Source: Butyrivibrio sp. VCB2006
GTDB taxonomy: Bacteria; Bacillota; Clostridia; Lachnospirales; Lachnospiraceae
Assembly (NCBI RefSeq): GCF_000420945.1
Contig: NZ_ATVX01000001.1
Location: 62,001 to 126,000 of the forward strand
DNA length: 64,000 bases
Direction of reading: 5' to 3'
The notes beneath the pieces were generated by a model. It worked only from the letters and a program-made list of their open reading frames with translations, had not been told where the DNA came from and made no database searches. Of this stretch, positions 43,516-53,743 are shown piece after piece. The first letter of the stretch is position 1; every line of letters begins with the position of its first letter. A program made the position numbers and the translations under genes.

Positions 43516-45575
43516 AGAAAGAATATGAACCACTGTTTACGCCCTGGAAGATTGGAAATTGTGAGATCAAGAATAGAATAGTCCTTACTTCTATGGGTGG
43601 TACAGACCTCTTTGGATGGATGGAAAAGAACCATTTCGATAAGGCAGGAGCAGACTTTATTCTGAAAGTTGCCAGAAACAACGCAGGACTTGTGCTTCCT
43701 GGATGCCAGCCGGTTTACAATCCAATGTTTGGTCAGTGGCTTTATACCAATAAGAAAATGTATCAGGACCTTGCTGAGTGGATGAAGGAGTTCCACAAGA
43801 CAGGAGCCAAGCTTTTTGTGCAGCTCACTGCCGGCTTCGGACGCTCTTTTACCATAAGTCCTATGATGGAAAAATTATATACCAACAAGGTGCTCAGAGT
43901 CCTCAGTAAGCCTGTAATGGACCTTGATAAGATCACGGCATCAGCCAGCGAGTCACCTAACCGCTGGTCAGACGTGGTGCCATCAAGAGCCCTCACTGTT
44001 GACGAGATTCATGAATATGTAACTGCCTTTGGCAAGACTGCAGAGCTCCTTAAAAAGGCCGGAGTAGATGGTGTAGAAGTTCACGCTGTCCATGAAGGGT
44101 ATCTTCTGGACCAGTTTACTCTTGATTACGTTAACAAAAGAACTGACGAATACGGCGGAAGCTTTGAGAACAAGTATCGTTTCGCCTGTGAGATAGTTCA
44201 GGAAATAAAGAAAAAGTGCGGCAAGGATTTCCCCGTATCACTGAGATACAGCGTTATTTCCAAGACCAGAGGCTTCAGGCAGGGAGCGCTTCCCGGAGAA
44301 GACTACGACGAAGTGGGTCGTGATTTCGAGGAGAGCAAAAGAGCTGCAAAGTACCTTCAGGATGCAGGCTACGATATGCTCAACTGTGATAACGGAACCT
44401 ACGATGCCTGGTACTGGGCTCATCCACCGATTTATATGCCTGAAAACTGCAATCTTGAGGATGTAGCTAATCTCCGCAAATACGTTGACATTCCTGTTGT
44501 CTGTGCCGGAAGAATGGATCCTAAGGTGGCAGCAGGCGCTGTGTCAGACGGGCGAATTGATGGTGCCGGCTTTGCGAGACAGTTCCTTGCTGATACTCAG
44601 TGGGTAACCAAGCTGATTGAGGAAAAGGAAGAGGATATAAGACCTTGTATCCTTTGTCACAATGGCTGTTTTAACATGTGCCACTACAAGGGCGTTCCAA
44701 ATGATCAGGAGCTTTCCGACAGTCTCCACCTTGCAAGATGCGCAGTTAACGCAGAAACTATGCAGACTGACAAGCATTTCATAAGGAAGACCAAGCATCC
44801 CAAGAAGGTAATAATCATCGGCGGCGGAATTGGCGGAATGGAAGCAGCAAGAGTACTTAAGCTCCGTGGCCATGAGCCTGTTATTTATGAAAAGACTGGT
44901 GAACTTGGAGGAACCTTTATTGCAGCCAGCGCTGAGTCCTATAAGGGTAAACTCCGGGACCTTCTTGCCTGGTACATAAGACAGATGGAACAGCTGGGAA
45001 TAGAGATTCACTATAATACTGAAATAAAAGATGTAAAAGAATTCGGTAAACACGACATAATCATTGCCACCGGAGCGGTTCCGAGAAAGCTTAAGAGTGT
45101 TCCAGGTCATGAGCTTATGATAGAAGCCTGCGAGTTCCTCAGGGGAAAAGAGGTTGGAGATAAGGTGGCAGTTGTTGGAGGCGGACTTACCGGATGCGAG
45201 ATAGCCTATGAGTTGGCGCTTCAGGGAAAAGATGTTTCTATCGTTGAGATGAAGGATGACATCATTTCTCAGAAGGGTGTTTGCCTTGCTAACAGCTCAT
45301 ATCTTCGTGAATGGTTTGATCTTTATAAGGTTCCTGTTTACCTTGAGACAACCCTTAAGGAAGTGTGGGAGGACTGCATCGTCTGTGTTGATAAGACAGG
45401 CAAAGAGTTCACCATCGACTGCGACAGCGTTATAAGTAGTGCCGGATACATTCCTAATCCTGTGGTAAAAGAAAATGAACGTGAGAGCAATATGGATTAC
45501 GTCGGAGACTGCAAACAGGTTGGAAATCTTAGAAGCGTAATTTGGAGAGCTTATGAGGTTGCAATGAGGATATGA
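43512..45575 (+). CDS. enoate/2,4-dienoyl reductase-type flavoprotein (OYE + Fe-S + FAD domains)
   Basis: 687 aa. Residues 1-370 form an Old Yellow Enzyme TIM barrel binding FMN (VEVHAVHEGYLLDQF, VCAGRMDP). A cysteine cluster for one [4Fe-4S] follows (CILCHNGCFNMC and ARCAVN). The C-terminal half has two dinucleotide-binding motifs (VIIIGGGIGGMEAAR for FAD and VAVVGGGLTGCEIAYEL for NAD(P)H). This is the layout of 2,4-dienoyl-CoA reductase, clostridial enoate reductase and BaiCD/BaiH. It reduces conjugated C=C bonds; the substrate is unknown. Its ATG overlaps the patatin stop by 4 bp. Confidence 0.9.
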   Translation: MKKEYEPLFTPWKIGNCEIKNRIVLTSMGGTDLFGWMEKNHFDKAGADFILKVARNNAGLVLPGCQPVYNPMFGQWLYTNKKMYQDLAEWMKEFHKTGAKLFVQLTAGFGRSFTISPMMEKLYTNKVLRVLSKPVMDLDKITASASESPNRWSDVVPSRALTVDEIHEYVTAFGKTAELLKKAGVDGVEVHAVHEGYLLDQFTLDYVNKRTDEYGGSFENKYRFACEIVQEIKKKCGKDFPVSLRYSVISKTRGFRQGALPGEDYDEVGRDFEESKRAAKYLQDAGYDMLNCDNGTYDAWYWAHPPIYMPENCNLEDVANLRKYVDIPVVCAGRMDPKVAAGAVSDGRIDGAGFARQFLADTQWVTKLIEEKEEDIRPCILCHNGCFNMCHYKGVPNDQELSDSLHLARCAVNAETMQTDKHFIRKTKHPKKVIIIGGGIGGMEAARVLKLRGHEPVIYEKTGELGGTFIAASAESYKGKLRDLLAWYIRQMEQLGIEIHYNTEIKDVKEFGKHDIIIATGAVPRKLKSVPGHELMIEACEFLRGKEVGDKVAVVGGGLTGCEIAYELALQGKDVSIVEMKDDIISQKGVCLANSSYLREWFDLYKVPVYLETTLKEVWEDCIVCVDKTGKEFTIDCDSVISSAGYIPNPVVKENERESNMDYVGDCKQVGNLRSVIWRAYEVAMRI

Positions 45576-45627
45576 TTTTATAAAATTTTAATTATACTTT
45601 ATACATTAAACAGAGAATTAATTAACG

Positions 45628-45666
45628 ACAGAGTGCTACAATATTAGCAGTGGCACTCTGTTTTTG
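45628..45666 (+). terminator. terminator after the flavoprotein
   Basis: 12-bp stem with one T-G wobble (45628-45639 with 45650-45661) and a T-run. Confidence 0.9.
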
Positions 45667-45713
45667 TGCACATTTTCCGACAATCGTTTGTAAAAAAATA
45701 GGAGAGCAGGGTT

Positions 45714-46769
45714 ATGAATATCTTTTACGGAAAAAGCGCTTCTGGGAACGTGTCAGAGGCTGTGAAGGGTCTTGGAACAGCAAAGCTTATCATCATGACT
45801 AGTACTGCAGATGACTTTGAGAAAAACGTTGAGGAGCTTGAAAAATTATATCCAGGAGTTCCAAGTATCTGCTGCGTTGGAATGGGATATGATACAGCTA
45901 TTCTGGAAAAAGGTACATTTGTAATGGCCTTTAGAGATGGGGTGACCGTAGCTACAGGTGTTTTGGAAAAGGTATCTATTTCTCCTGCAAGATATATTTC
46001 CAGAATCGAAAAAGATATCGCAGCAGTCCGCCCGGGAAAAGAAAATACCGCTATTATTGATTTCTGTACAGGAAATGATGCGGCGGTTCTTACAACCTTG
46101 AGCGGCCTCATTAAAAAGAACGACCTTCAGGTTATGGGAGCAACGGGTGATGCCGGAAAGGTTTCTGTAAACGGTAAGGTTTACGAGGATGCTTGTGTTT
46201 ATGCCATCATCAGAAATGAAGGCGGAAGAGTTAAGACCTACAAAGAGAATATTTACGTACCTAAGGACAATAAACAGCTCATTGCCTCCAAGACAGATAA
46301 GAGTAAGTACTATCTCGGAGAGCTTAACGGAAGACCTGCCAAGCAGGTATATATGGAGCTTACAGGTGCCCAGGAAGGAAAGGTTGTTGATCAGACCTTC
46401 CAGAATCCGTTTGGCAAGATGATGGGTGATGATGTCTGCATCGTTTCTCTTAAGGATGTTTCCGGAAATGGTCTTATCCTATATAGACAGATCAATGACT
46501 CAGATATCTTAACGCTCCTTGAAATGAGAGATCCTATGGAGATTGCCCAGGCAACCGTAGATAAGATACATAGAGATTTCACACATATTTCTGCTATTTA
46601 TTCTGTTAACTGCATATTCAGATATTTGGTACTTAAAAACAGAAGTGAACTTGGAACATATCTTAGTAAGATAGGAACCCTTGGAACCAGCTGTGGCCTT
46701 GTAGGATTTGGAGAACATTACAATACCCAGTTCGTTAACCAGACTATGACATGTGTAGTATTCGAATAA
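45714..46769 (+). CDS. FIST-domain sensory protein
   Basis: 351 aa soluble protein made of FIST N- and C-domains. These domains are found in bacterial signalling proteins and are proposed to bind small ligands such as amino acids. Recognised by [29 protein letters not shown], and the C-terminal [13 protein letters not shown] and [11 protein letters not shown]. No signal peptide or membrane helix. The following gene, 13 bp later, is a soluble chemotaxis-type transducer, so the two probably act as receptor and signalling partner. AGGAGAGCAGG site. Confidence 0.85.
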   Translation: MNIFYGKSASGNVSEAVKGLGTAKLIIMTSTADDFEKNVEELEKLYPGVPSICCVGMGYDTAILEKGTFVMAFRDGVTVATGVLEKVSISPARYISRIEKDIAAVRPGKENTAIIDFCTGNDAAVLTTLSGLIKKNDLQVMGATGDAGKVSVNGKVYEDACVYAIIRNEGGRVKTYKENIYVPKDNKQLIASKTDKSKYYLGELNGRPAKQVYMELTGAQEGKVVDQTFQNPFGKMMGDDVCIVSLKDVSGNGLILYRQINDSDILTLLEMRDPMEIAQATVDKIHRDFTHISAIYSVNCIFRYLVLKNRSELGTYLSKIGTLGTSCGLVGFGEHYNTQFVNQTMTCVVFE

Positions 46770-46782
46770 AGAGGAGATAGAA

Positions 46783-47739
46783 ATGTTTGAGAATATGTTT
46801 GGAAAAAAGAAAGAAGACGAGCCTGTAGTTGCAGTTCAGAATCCTATTAATGATTTTGAAGAACGATCAAGGTCCCTTATCTATATAGCTGATTCAATTA
46901 AGGACTGCCAGAAAAGACTTGTAGAAAACGAAGTAAAATCTTTGACAGAGATCCACGATATGGGTGAGGCGGTTAATAACGTTATTGACTGCAATACTCA
47001 GCTTCGTGATGACATGCAGAACTTCAATGAGATGTTTGATGCTGTTAATCAGAGCGCATCCAAGTTTGAAGATGTTAAGGTAAATATCTTAAACAGCGTG
47101 CAGAACGCTCAGGACAAGGTTGAAGAGCTAAAGACCAGCTCCAACGAAGTAAGAGCAAGCTTTGATGAGATGGCAAGAGGCTTTGAGTCCTTCAAGGAAT
47201 CTGTTGATCAGATTTCCGATTACATGAAGAAAATCATCAGTATCGCTTCCCAGACAAACCTGCTTGCACTTAATGCTTCTATTGAGGCTGCAAGAGCCGG
47301 GGCTGCCGGAAAAGGTTTCGCGGTTGTTGCCACAGAGGTAAGAGAGCTGGCTGATGAGATCAAGACCATGATCGATCAGGTTAATGCATCTATTGCCAAT
47401 GCCGGAGAGGAAAGCGAGAAGCTTTCTGTGAGCATGGAAAACTCCATCGCAGCTATGGATAAGAGTCTTCAGGAAGTTGAAGAAACCCATGCTACCTTCG
47501 ATGAGATCATTGAGAGCACAAACGGAGCCAATGCTGTTCAGCAGGAAATTGCAGACACAGCCGACACCGCATCAGACGAGCTTAAAAAGATTGGTGGAAG
47601 ATTCGATGATATCAACAGAAAGTACGATGATCTGGTAGTTCAGCTTGACAGAGTCAATGCTATGGGAACAACCAAGAGCAGTGTTTTCGAGAGTATTGAT
47701 AACCTGGTTTCCCAGATTGAGCCAATTGTAAAAGAGTAA
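46783..47739 (+). CDS. soluble methyl-accepting chemotaxis-type transducer
   Basis: 318 aa with no membrane helix. The conserved signalling hairpin is present ([37 protein letters not shown], about residues 150-186), flanked by long coiled-coil regions. The ~100-residue N-terminal region ([19 protein letters not shown]...) has no recognised sensor domain. It should signal to a CheA kinase, with input supplied by the adjacent FIST protein. RBS AGAGGAGAT. The gene pair is closed by a terminator. Confidence 0.9.
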   Translation: MFENMFGKKKEDEPVVAVQNPINDFEERSRSLIYIADSIKDCQKRLVENEVKSLTEIHDMGEAVNNVIDCNTQLRDDMQNFNEMFDAVNQSASKFEDVKVNILNSVQNAQDKVEELKTSSNEVRASFDEMARGFESFKESVDQISDYMKKIISIASQTNLLALNASIEAARAGAAGKGFAVVATEVRELADEIKTMIDQVNASIANAGEESEKLSVSMENSIAAMDKSLQEVEETHATFDEIIESTNGANAVQQEIADTADTASDELKKIGGRFDDINRKYDDLVVQLDRVNAMGTTKSSVFESIDNLVSQIEPIVKE

Positions 47740-47767
47740 TAATAAATGATTTAGATACTAACAATGA

Positions 47768-47805
47768 GGAACTATAGGTGGTAAAATAACCTATAGTTCC
47801 TTTTA
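47768..47805 (+). terminator. terminator after the FIST/MCP pair
   Basis: Perfect 12-bp stem (47768-47779 with 47789-47800), then TTTT. Confidence 0.88.
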
Positions 47806-47842
47806 CTATGGGTTTAATTAAGAACACTTAAGGAGAAAAAGT

Positions 47843-49867
47843 ATGCAGTTTATTTGTAAAGACAATGCCCTGGAGTTTAAGAGACAGGGGGAAACAGTCG
47901 TAATTGAGACTTGGGGAGCAGATTCACTCAGAATCAGAGCTACTATGAACAGAAGCTTTACAGGCAGAAACTGGGCTCTTACAGAGACACCGGAAAAGAC
48001 TAAAGCAGAGGTTAAGACATATATTGTTCCAGAAAAGACAGGAGAGGGCACCGTTCAGGATAATGAGTGGGCCAGCATTACTAATGGACGTATCAAGGCT
48101 GAAGTAAACTATGCGGGAGTTATATCTCTTTTCAGAGATGACAAGCTCTTTTTGCGTGAGTATTTCAGATCCTACGGCGGAACCATCTCCAAGGAGAGCA
48201 GATGCCTTAAGGTTGTAAACAGAGAGTGGAAGGGACTTTATGGCGGTGACAACTACGCTCTGAAGGTTAGATTTGAAAGCAATGATGGCGAGAAAATCTT
48301 TGGTATGGGACAGTACCAACAGCAGCAGATGGACATGAAAGGCTGCACTTTGGAGCTCGCCCAGAGAAATTCACAGGCTTCAGTTCCTTTTGCAGTATCA
48401 AATATGGGATACGGTCTTCTGTGGAATAATCCGGGAGTTGGTCAGGTTACCTTTGGCAGCAACATGACTCTTTGGGATATGAGATCCACCAAGGAGATGG
48501 ACTATTACGTAACAGTTGCTGATACACCCAAGGAAATAGTCGCTAATTATACTAAGGCTACAGGCCATGCCGATGAGTTCCCTGAGGAGCTTATGGGACT
48601 TTGGCAGTGTAAGCTCCGTTATCGTACACAGGAAGAGGTTCTTTCTATTGCCAGAAAGTACAAGGAGCTTGGCATTCACATTGATCAGATAATCATCGAT
48701 TTCTTCCACTGGACCTATCAGGGAGATTGGAAATTTGATACCAAGTATTGGCCGGATCCTAAGGCTATGATAGATGAACTCCACAGCATGGGCATCAAAG
48801 TTATTGTTTCTGTATGGCCTTCTGTTGACAGAAAGAGTGAGAACTTCTATCCAATGCTGGAGAAGGGCCTTCTTATTAAGACAGAGCGCGGTGCTCTTCA
48901 GACCTATGATTTCCAGGGCGATTGTGTTGAGATAGACGCCTTCAATGAAGAGACCAGAAACTACGTATGGGAGATTTGCAAAAAGAACTACTACGACCTT
49001 GGAATTGATGGCTTCTGGCTTGATAATTCCGAGCCTGATTACGGTGTATATGATTTTGAAAACTTCCGTTACAGTGAAGGTGCTGCTCTTGAGGTATCAA
49101 ATATGTATCCTCAGATGTATTCAAGAGCTTACTACGACAAGATGAAGAACCTTCGCGACGGCAAGGTGGTTAACCTTCTTAGATGTGCATGGGCAGGAAG
49201 CCAGAAGTATGGCAATGTAGTCTGGTCAGGAGATATTCCAAGTACCTTTGAATCCCTTCAGGATCAGATCCAGTGCGGTATTAACATGGGACTTGCAGGT
49301 ATTCCATGGTGGAATACTGATATCGGCGGCTTCATGACTGATGATGTTAATGACCCTGACTTTAGACAGCTTCTTATCAGATGGTATCAGTTTGCTACAT
49401 TTACTGCAGTTATGAGACTTCACGGAGATCGTGGACCATATAATATCCCACCTCTTGATGATAGAGACTGGGGCGGCGGATATCTTCACACCGGTCAGGA
49501 CAACGAGATGTGGAGCTATGGCGATGACAACTTTGGGATTATGAAGAAGTACTACGACATCAGAATTCAGATGAAGCCATATCTTAAAAAACTCTTCGAT
49601 GAGGCTCATACTAACGGCTCACCTCTTATGAGAGCCATGTTCTATGAGTTCCCTGAGGATGAAAAGTGCTGGACCTTAAAGGATCAGTTCATGTTCGGTG
49701 ACAAGTACCTTGTTGCTCCGATTCTTCACCTCAATGAGTATGAGAGGGAAGTATACCTTCCTAAGGGAGAGTGGACTCTTACAAGTGACGGACAGAAATA
49801 TGAAGGCGGCCAGACTGTTAAGGTTCCGGCTCCTATCGACTACATGCCGGTCTTCGAGCGTGCATAA
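47843..49867 (+). CDS. glycoside hydrolase family 31 (alpha-glucosidase/alpha-xylosidase type)
   Basis: 674 aa cytoplasmic enzyme hydrolysing alpha-linked sugars. An N-terminal beta-sandwich precedes the TIM barrel. The nucleophile is D394 (FWLDNSEPDYG) and the acid/base is D464 (VVWSGDIPSTFESL). Further GH31 landmarks are IIIDFFHW, WWNTDIGGF and LHGDRGPYN. The C-terminus carries the usual beta domains (APILHLNEYEREVYLPKGEW). No transporter is adjacent; a WYL-type regulator follows 55 bp later and may control it. Whether it is a glucosidase or a xylosidase cannot be decided here. Confidence 0.92.
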   Translation: MQFICKDNALEFKRQGETVVIETWGADSLRIRATMNRSFTGRNWALTETPEKTKAEVKTYIVPEKTGEGTVQDNEWASITNGRIKAEVNYAGVISLFRDDKLFLREYFRSYGGTISKESRCLKVVNREWKGLYGGDNYALKVRFESNDGEKIFGMGQYQQQQMDMKGCTLELAQRNSQASVPFAVSNMGYGLLWNNPGVGQVTFGSNMTLWDMRSTKEMDYYVTVADTPKEIVANYTKATGHADEFPEELMGLWQCKLRYRTQEEVLSIARKYKELGIHIDQIIIDFFHWTYQGDWKFDTKYWPDPKAMIDELHSMGIKVIVSVWPSVDRKSENFYPMLEKGLLIKTERGALQTYDFQGDCVEIDAFNEETRNYVWEICKKNYYDLGIDGFWLDNSEPDYGVYDFENFRYSEGAALEVSNMYPQMYSRAYYDKMKNLRDGKVVNLLRCAWAGSQKYGNVVWSGDIPSTFESLQDQIQCGINMGLAGIPWWNTDIGGFMTDDVNDPDFRQLLIRWYQFATFTAVMRLHGDRGPYNIPPLDDRDWGGGYLHTGQDNEMWSYGDDNFGIMKKYYDIRIQMKPYLKKLFDEAHTNGSPLMRAMFYEFPEDEKCWTLKDQFMFGDKYLVAPILHLNEYEREVYLPKGEWTLTSDGQKYEGGQTVKVPAPIDYMPVFERA

Positions 49868-49921
49868 AGCAGAGAAATCCGTATATACGCAATAAAAAAA
49901 TAATTATGGGGGACGAACAAA

Positions 49922-50908
49922 ATGCCCAAAGGTGCAGGACAAAAGCTTAAGCTCTACTATCTGAGCCAGATAATGATCAGAAAAACTGATGAGGATCATG
50001 CTCTTACTATGCCGGAGATAATAGATCTTTTGCAGGCAGAGGGGGTAAGTGCCGATAGAAAGAGTATTTATGATGATTTTGATGCCCTTAGGGAAATCGG
50101 CCTTGATATTATCGGAGAAAAAGACGGAAGAAGCTTTAACTACCGTGTTGGCGGTAAAAGGTTTGAGCTGGCTGAGCTGATGCTTCTTGTGGATGCGATT
50201 CAGTCCTCCAAATTTATTACTGCCAAGAAATCCGGTGACCTGATCAAAAAGATTACTGACCTTGCCAGTGAATATGAGGCAAGGCAGTTAAAGCGTCAGG
50301 TTGTGGTTCAGGGCAGAATCAAGACCATGAATGAGAGTATATACTACCTGGTGGACGATATTCACAGGGCCATGGTTGAGAACAAGAACATCACCTTCCA
50401 GTACCTTCAGTGGAATCTGGACAAGGTGATGGTTCCAAGAAAAGATAAGCCCTATGTTACCAGTCCCTGGGCTCTTACCTGGGATGATGAGAACTACTAT
50501 CTCATTGGATATGACCCGGAGGCAGGTAAAATCAAGCATTACCGCGTGGACAAAATGAAGTCCATAGAGCTGACCGAGGATAAGCGAGTAGGCAAGGAAG
50601 AATTTGAAGCCTATGATATGGGAGCTTATGCCAAGGCAAATTTTGGAATGTTCGGCAAAAAGAAACTCACCACGGTGGACATAGAGTTTAATAATGAATT
50701 TGTAGGCATTATGATAGACCGATTCGGAAAAGAAATGCCGATAAGGCCCGCGGAAAAAGAAGGCTGGTCCAGAACACATGTGGAGGTTTTCATAAGTGAT
50801 CAGTTTTATGGCTGGATTTTTGCTATGGGTGGCAATGTGAAAATCACAGGGCCCAAGGAAATCAAAGATGAATTTAATGCTAAGCTTAAGAATCAGCTTG
50901 ATGAATAA
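49922..50908 (+). CDS. WYL-domain transcriptional regulator
   Basis: 328 aa. N-terminal helix-turn-helix of the DeoR/HTH_11 type (MPEIIDLLQAEGVSADRKSIYDDFDALREIG), then a WYL ligand-sensing domain (SPWALTWDDENYYLIGYDPEAGKIKHYRVDKM) and a C-terminal WCX-like extension. WYL proteins sense nucleic acid or small ligands. It follows the GH31 gene and precedes the MEMO-AMMECR1 fusion in the same direction, so its target could be either. GGGGGAC site before the ATG. Confidence 0.88.
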   Translation: MPKGAGQKLKLYYLSQIMIRKTDEDHALTMPEIIDLLQAEGVSADRKSIYDDFDALREIGLDIIGEKDGRSFNYRVGGKRFELAELMLLVDAIQSSKFITAKKSGDLIKKITDLASEYEARQLKRQVVVQGRIKTMNESIYYLVDDIHRAMVENKNITFQYLQWNLDKVMVPRKDKPYVTSPWALTWDDENYYLIGYDPEAGKIKHYRVDKMKSIELTEDKRVGKEEFEAYDMGAYAKANFGMFGKKKLTTVDIEFNNEFVGIMIDRFGKEMPIRPAEKEGWSRTHVEVFISDQFYGWIFAMGGNVKITGPKEIKDEFNAKLKNQLDE

Positions 50909-50955
50909 GCCTGGCAATTAACAATGCTAAGCAGATAGTATTTGGGGGACAAAAC

Positions 50956-52353
50956 ATGAGCATTGTAGGAGCATTTATGGTGCCGCATCCACCTCTTATA
51001 GTTCCTGATGTGGGAAGGGGCGGAGAAAGCCAGATTTTAGAAACAACAAACGCATATAATCAGGTGGCGGATATGGTTGCGGAGCTTGCTCCTGAGACCA
51101 TTATTATCACAAGTCCGCATGCCACCATGTATTCAGATTATTTCCATATTTCGCCGGGAAATGCAGCAACAGGGTCTTTTGCGGCCTTTGGGGCAGGTAA
51201 TGTGAAATTCCTTGAGGCTTATGACATGGAGCTGGTCAAGACTATTGACCAAATGGCTTCCAAACAGTCTTTTCCCGCCGGAACTCTTGGAGAAGTGGAC
51301 AGAGATTTAGACCACGGAACAATGGTTCCCTTGTGGTTTATAAGGAAGAAATACAAAGCCGGAAACATAGTCAGAATCGGACTTTCATCCCTTCCGCTTA
51401 CAGATCATTACAAATTAGGACAGATCATTCAGAAGGCTGTAGAAAAGACCGGACGCAGAGCTGTGGTGATAGCCAGCGGAGATCTTTCTCACAAGCTTCA
51501 GAGCTATGGCCCCTACGGCTATGCTCCCGAGGGCCCCGTATATGATCAGAAAATTATGGATGTGTGCTCCAGAGCTGCATTCAAAGAGCTTTTTGATTTT
51601 GAGGAAGGCTTCTGCGAAAGGGCAGCAGAGTGCGGGCACAGATCCTTTGTTATAATGGCAGGATGTCTTGACGGACTTAAGGTATCAGCCACCAAGCTCT
51701 CACATCAGGATGTTACAGGTGTGGGCTACGGAATATGTACCTTTATTCCCGGAGAGAAGGATCCTAAGAGATGTTTTCTTAAGGCCTATTACAAGGATCT
51801 GGAGAGAAACATGGAAAAAGAACTGGAAGCTTTTTGTGACAAAAAAGACCCTTACGTTAAGCTTGCATATCAGACAGTTGTTAACTACGTGATCAAGGGA
51901 AAAAAGATGTCGGTTCCTGATTATGTTACTACAGAAATGTTGAATATCAGGGCAGGAGCTTTTGTGTCTATTCATAAGAACGGAAGGCTCCGGGGCTGTA
52001 TCGGGACAATCGGGCCTACTACTGACAACGTTGCCCTTGAGATCATAGAAAACGGAATTAGTGCAGCTACCAGGGACCCAAGATTTGCGCCTATTGGCCC
52101 CGAAGAGTTAAAAGAGCTGGAGATAAATGTGGATGTTCTTGGAAGGCCGCAGGATATCTCATCACTTGACGAACTCAACGTAAAAAGGTATGGTGTTATA
52201 GTTTCAAGTGGTAGGAAAAGAGGACTTCTTTTACCGAATCTTGAAGGCGTGGATACCGTTGAAGAACAGGTGGCAATTGCCATGCAAAAGGGTGGTATTA
52301 CAGAAGATGAGGAGATTAAGCTTCAGAGATTTGAAGTAATAAGACACACGTAA
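50956..52353 (+). CDS. MEMO-AMMECR1 fusion (AmmeMemoRadiSam system A/B proteins)
   Basis: 465 aa with two domains. Residues 1-270 resemble LigB/MEMO-type extradiol dioxygenase-fold proteins (MVPHPPLIVPDVGRG, TSPHATMYSDY, IASGDLSHKL). Residues 285-465 form an AMMECR1 domain (RAGAFVSIHKNGRLRGCIGT, ATRDPRFAPI). The fusion is a known variant of the AmmeMemoRadiSam system, whose third component, a radical SAM protein, is not in the window. The function of the system is unknown. 1 bp separates it from the transporter gene that follows, so they are co-translated. Confidence 0.9.
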   Translation: MSIVGAFMVPHPPLIVPDVGRGGESQILETTNAYNQVADMVAELAPETIIITSPHATMYSDYFHISPGNAATGSFAAFGAGNVKFLEAYDMELVKTIDQMASKQSFPAGTLGEVDRDLDHGTMVPLWFIRKKYKAGNIVRIGLSSLPLTDHYKLGQIIQKAVEKTGRRAVVIASGDLSHKLQSYGPYGYAPEGPVYDQKIMDVCSRAAFKELFDFEEGFCERAAECGHRSFVIMAGCLDGLKVSATKLSHQDVTGVGYGICTFIPGEKDPKRCFLKAYYKDLERNMEKELEAFCDKKDPYVKLAYQTVVNYVIKGKKMSVPDYVTTEMLNIRAGAFVSIHKNGRLRGCIGTIGPTTDNVALEIIENGISAATRDPRFAPIGPEELKELEINVDVLGRPQDISSLDELNVKRYGVIVSSGRKRGLLLPNLEGVDTVEEQVAIAMQKGGITEDEEIKLQRFEVIRHT

Positions 52354-52354
52354 T

Positions 52355-53725
52355 ATGAAAGAGAGAGAAACACTTGGCAGCAGAATGGGATTTATTCTGT
52401 TGTCTGCAGGATGCGCCATAGGAATAGGAAATGTGTGGCGTTTTCCATACATGGTTGGAGAAAATGGGGGAGGATTATTTGTACTAGTCTATGTGCTATT
52501 TCTTTTAGCTCTCGGCGTTCCCATAATGACAATGGAATATGCAATCGGCCGTTCTTCCAGAAAGAGTATTCTTTTAGCCTATAAACAGCTTGAACCAAAG
52601 GGGAGTAAATGGCATATTTTCGGATACTTCGCTATAGCCGGAAACTATGTGCTGTTGATGTTCTATTCCGTGGTATCAGGGTGGATATTAAGATACTTTG
52701 TATTGTCTGTTGTTGGAACGTTCCAGGAACAAAGCCCTGATCAGATATCAGCCATATATCAGGAGATGATGGATAGTCCTGTAATACTTATCGGATTTAT
52801 GGCCATCACCATGGTGATAACTATTGTGGTTACTTCTCTTGGCCTTGAAAAGGGCGTTGAGAGAGTTACCAAGATTATGATGGTTGCGCTGATACTCATA
52901 ATGATCGGACTTGGGGTTAAATCCCTTACACTTCCGGGCGCAGGAGAAGGCGTTAAGTTTTATCTTATGCCCAATGCTGAGAATGTACGCAAGGTTGGTC
53001 TTGGAAACGTGTTATACGGTGCCCTTAACCAGAGTTTTTTTACGCTTAGTCTTGGTATCGGCAGCATGGAGATATTCGGAAGCTATATCAAAAAAGAGAG
53101 AAGCCTTGTAGGAGAAGCACTTATTGTTGCAGGTCTTGATACCTTTGTGGCAATAGTTGCAGGACTTATTACTATTCCCGCATGCTTTGCCTACGGAGTA
53201 GCTCCTGACAAAGGACCAAGCCTTATATTCCTTACTCTTCCAAACGTATTTGCTTCTATGAAGGGCGGAAGGATACTTGGTAGCCTGTTCTTTTTGTTTA
53301 TGTATTTTGCAGCTCTGTCTACCATGATCGGAGTATTTGAAAACGACGTAAGCTTTTCAATAGATCTTTTTGGTCACAACAGGAAAAAAGCGTCACTGAT
53401 AGCAGGACTTATTATCACACTGGGTTCTGTACCATGTGCCCTTGGCTTTAATGTTCTTAGCTTTTTCCAGCCCCTTAAGGCAGGAAACACAGTTATGGAT
53501 CTGGAGGACTTCTTTGTAAGTAACCTGCTGCTTCCTATAGGAGCACTGATAAGCTGTCTGTTCTGTACCTGCAAGTACGGCTGGGGATTTGATAAGTACA
53601 TTGAAGAGGTTAATGCGGGAGAGGGAATCAAAGTTAGTCCTGCCCTTAAGTGGTACTTTAAGATAGTGCTTCCGATAATACTGGTATTTCTTGGTGTTTA
53701 CGGACTTTGGAGCTACTTTGCTTAA
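52355..53725 (+). CDS. sodium-dependent transporter, SNF/SLC6 family
   Basis: 456 aa, about twelve membrane helices. The N-terminal helix 1 signature (SAGCAIGIGNVWRFPYMVGENGGG) gives the sodium and substrate site of the LeuT-like neurotransmitter:sodium symporter family. Substrate is probably an amino acid or a related compound. It is packed between the MEMO-AMMECR1 protein and a small membrane protein. Confidence 0.92.
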   Translation: MKERETLGSRMGFILLSAGCAIGIGNVWRFPYMVGENGGGLFVLVYVLFLLALGVPIMTMEYAIGRSSRKSILLAYKQLEPKGSKWHIFGYFAIAGNYVLLMFYSVVSGWILRYFVLSVVGTFQEQSPDQISAIYQEMMDSPVILIGFMAITMVITIVVTSLGLEKGVERVTKIMMVALILIMIGLGVKSLTLPGAGEGVKFYLMPNAENVRKVGLGNVLYGALNQSFFTLSLGIGSMEIFGSYIKKERSLVGEALIVAGLDTFVAIVAGLITIPACFAYGVAPDKGPSLIFLTLPNVFASMKGGRILGSLFFLFMYFAALSTMIGVFENDVSFSIDLFGHNRKKASLIAGLIITLGSVPCALGFNVLSFFQPLKAGNTVMDLEDFFVSNLLLPIGALISCLFCTCKYGWGFDKYIEEVNAGEGIKVSPALKWYFKIVLPIILVFLGVYGLWSYFA

Positions 53726-53743
53726 CCGGAAGGATTTGTTTGT

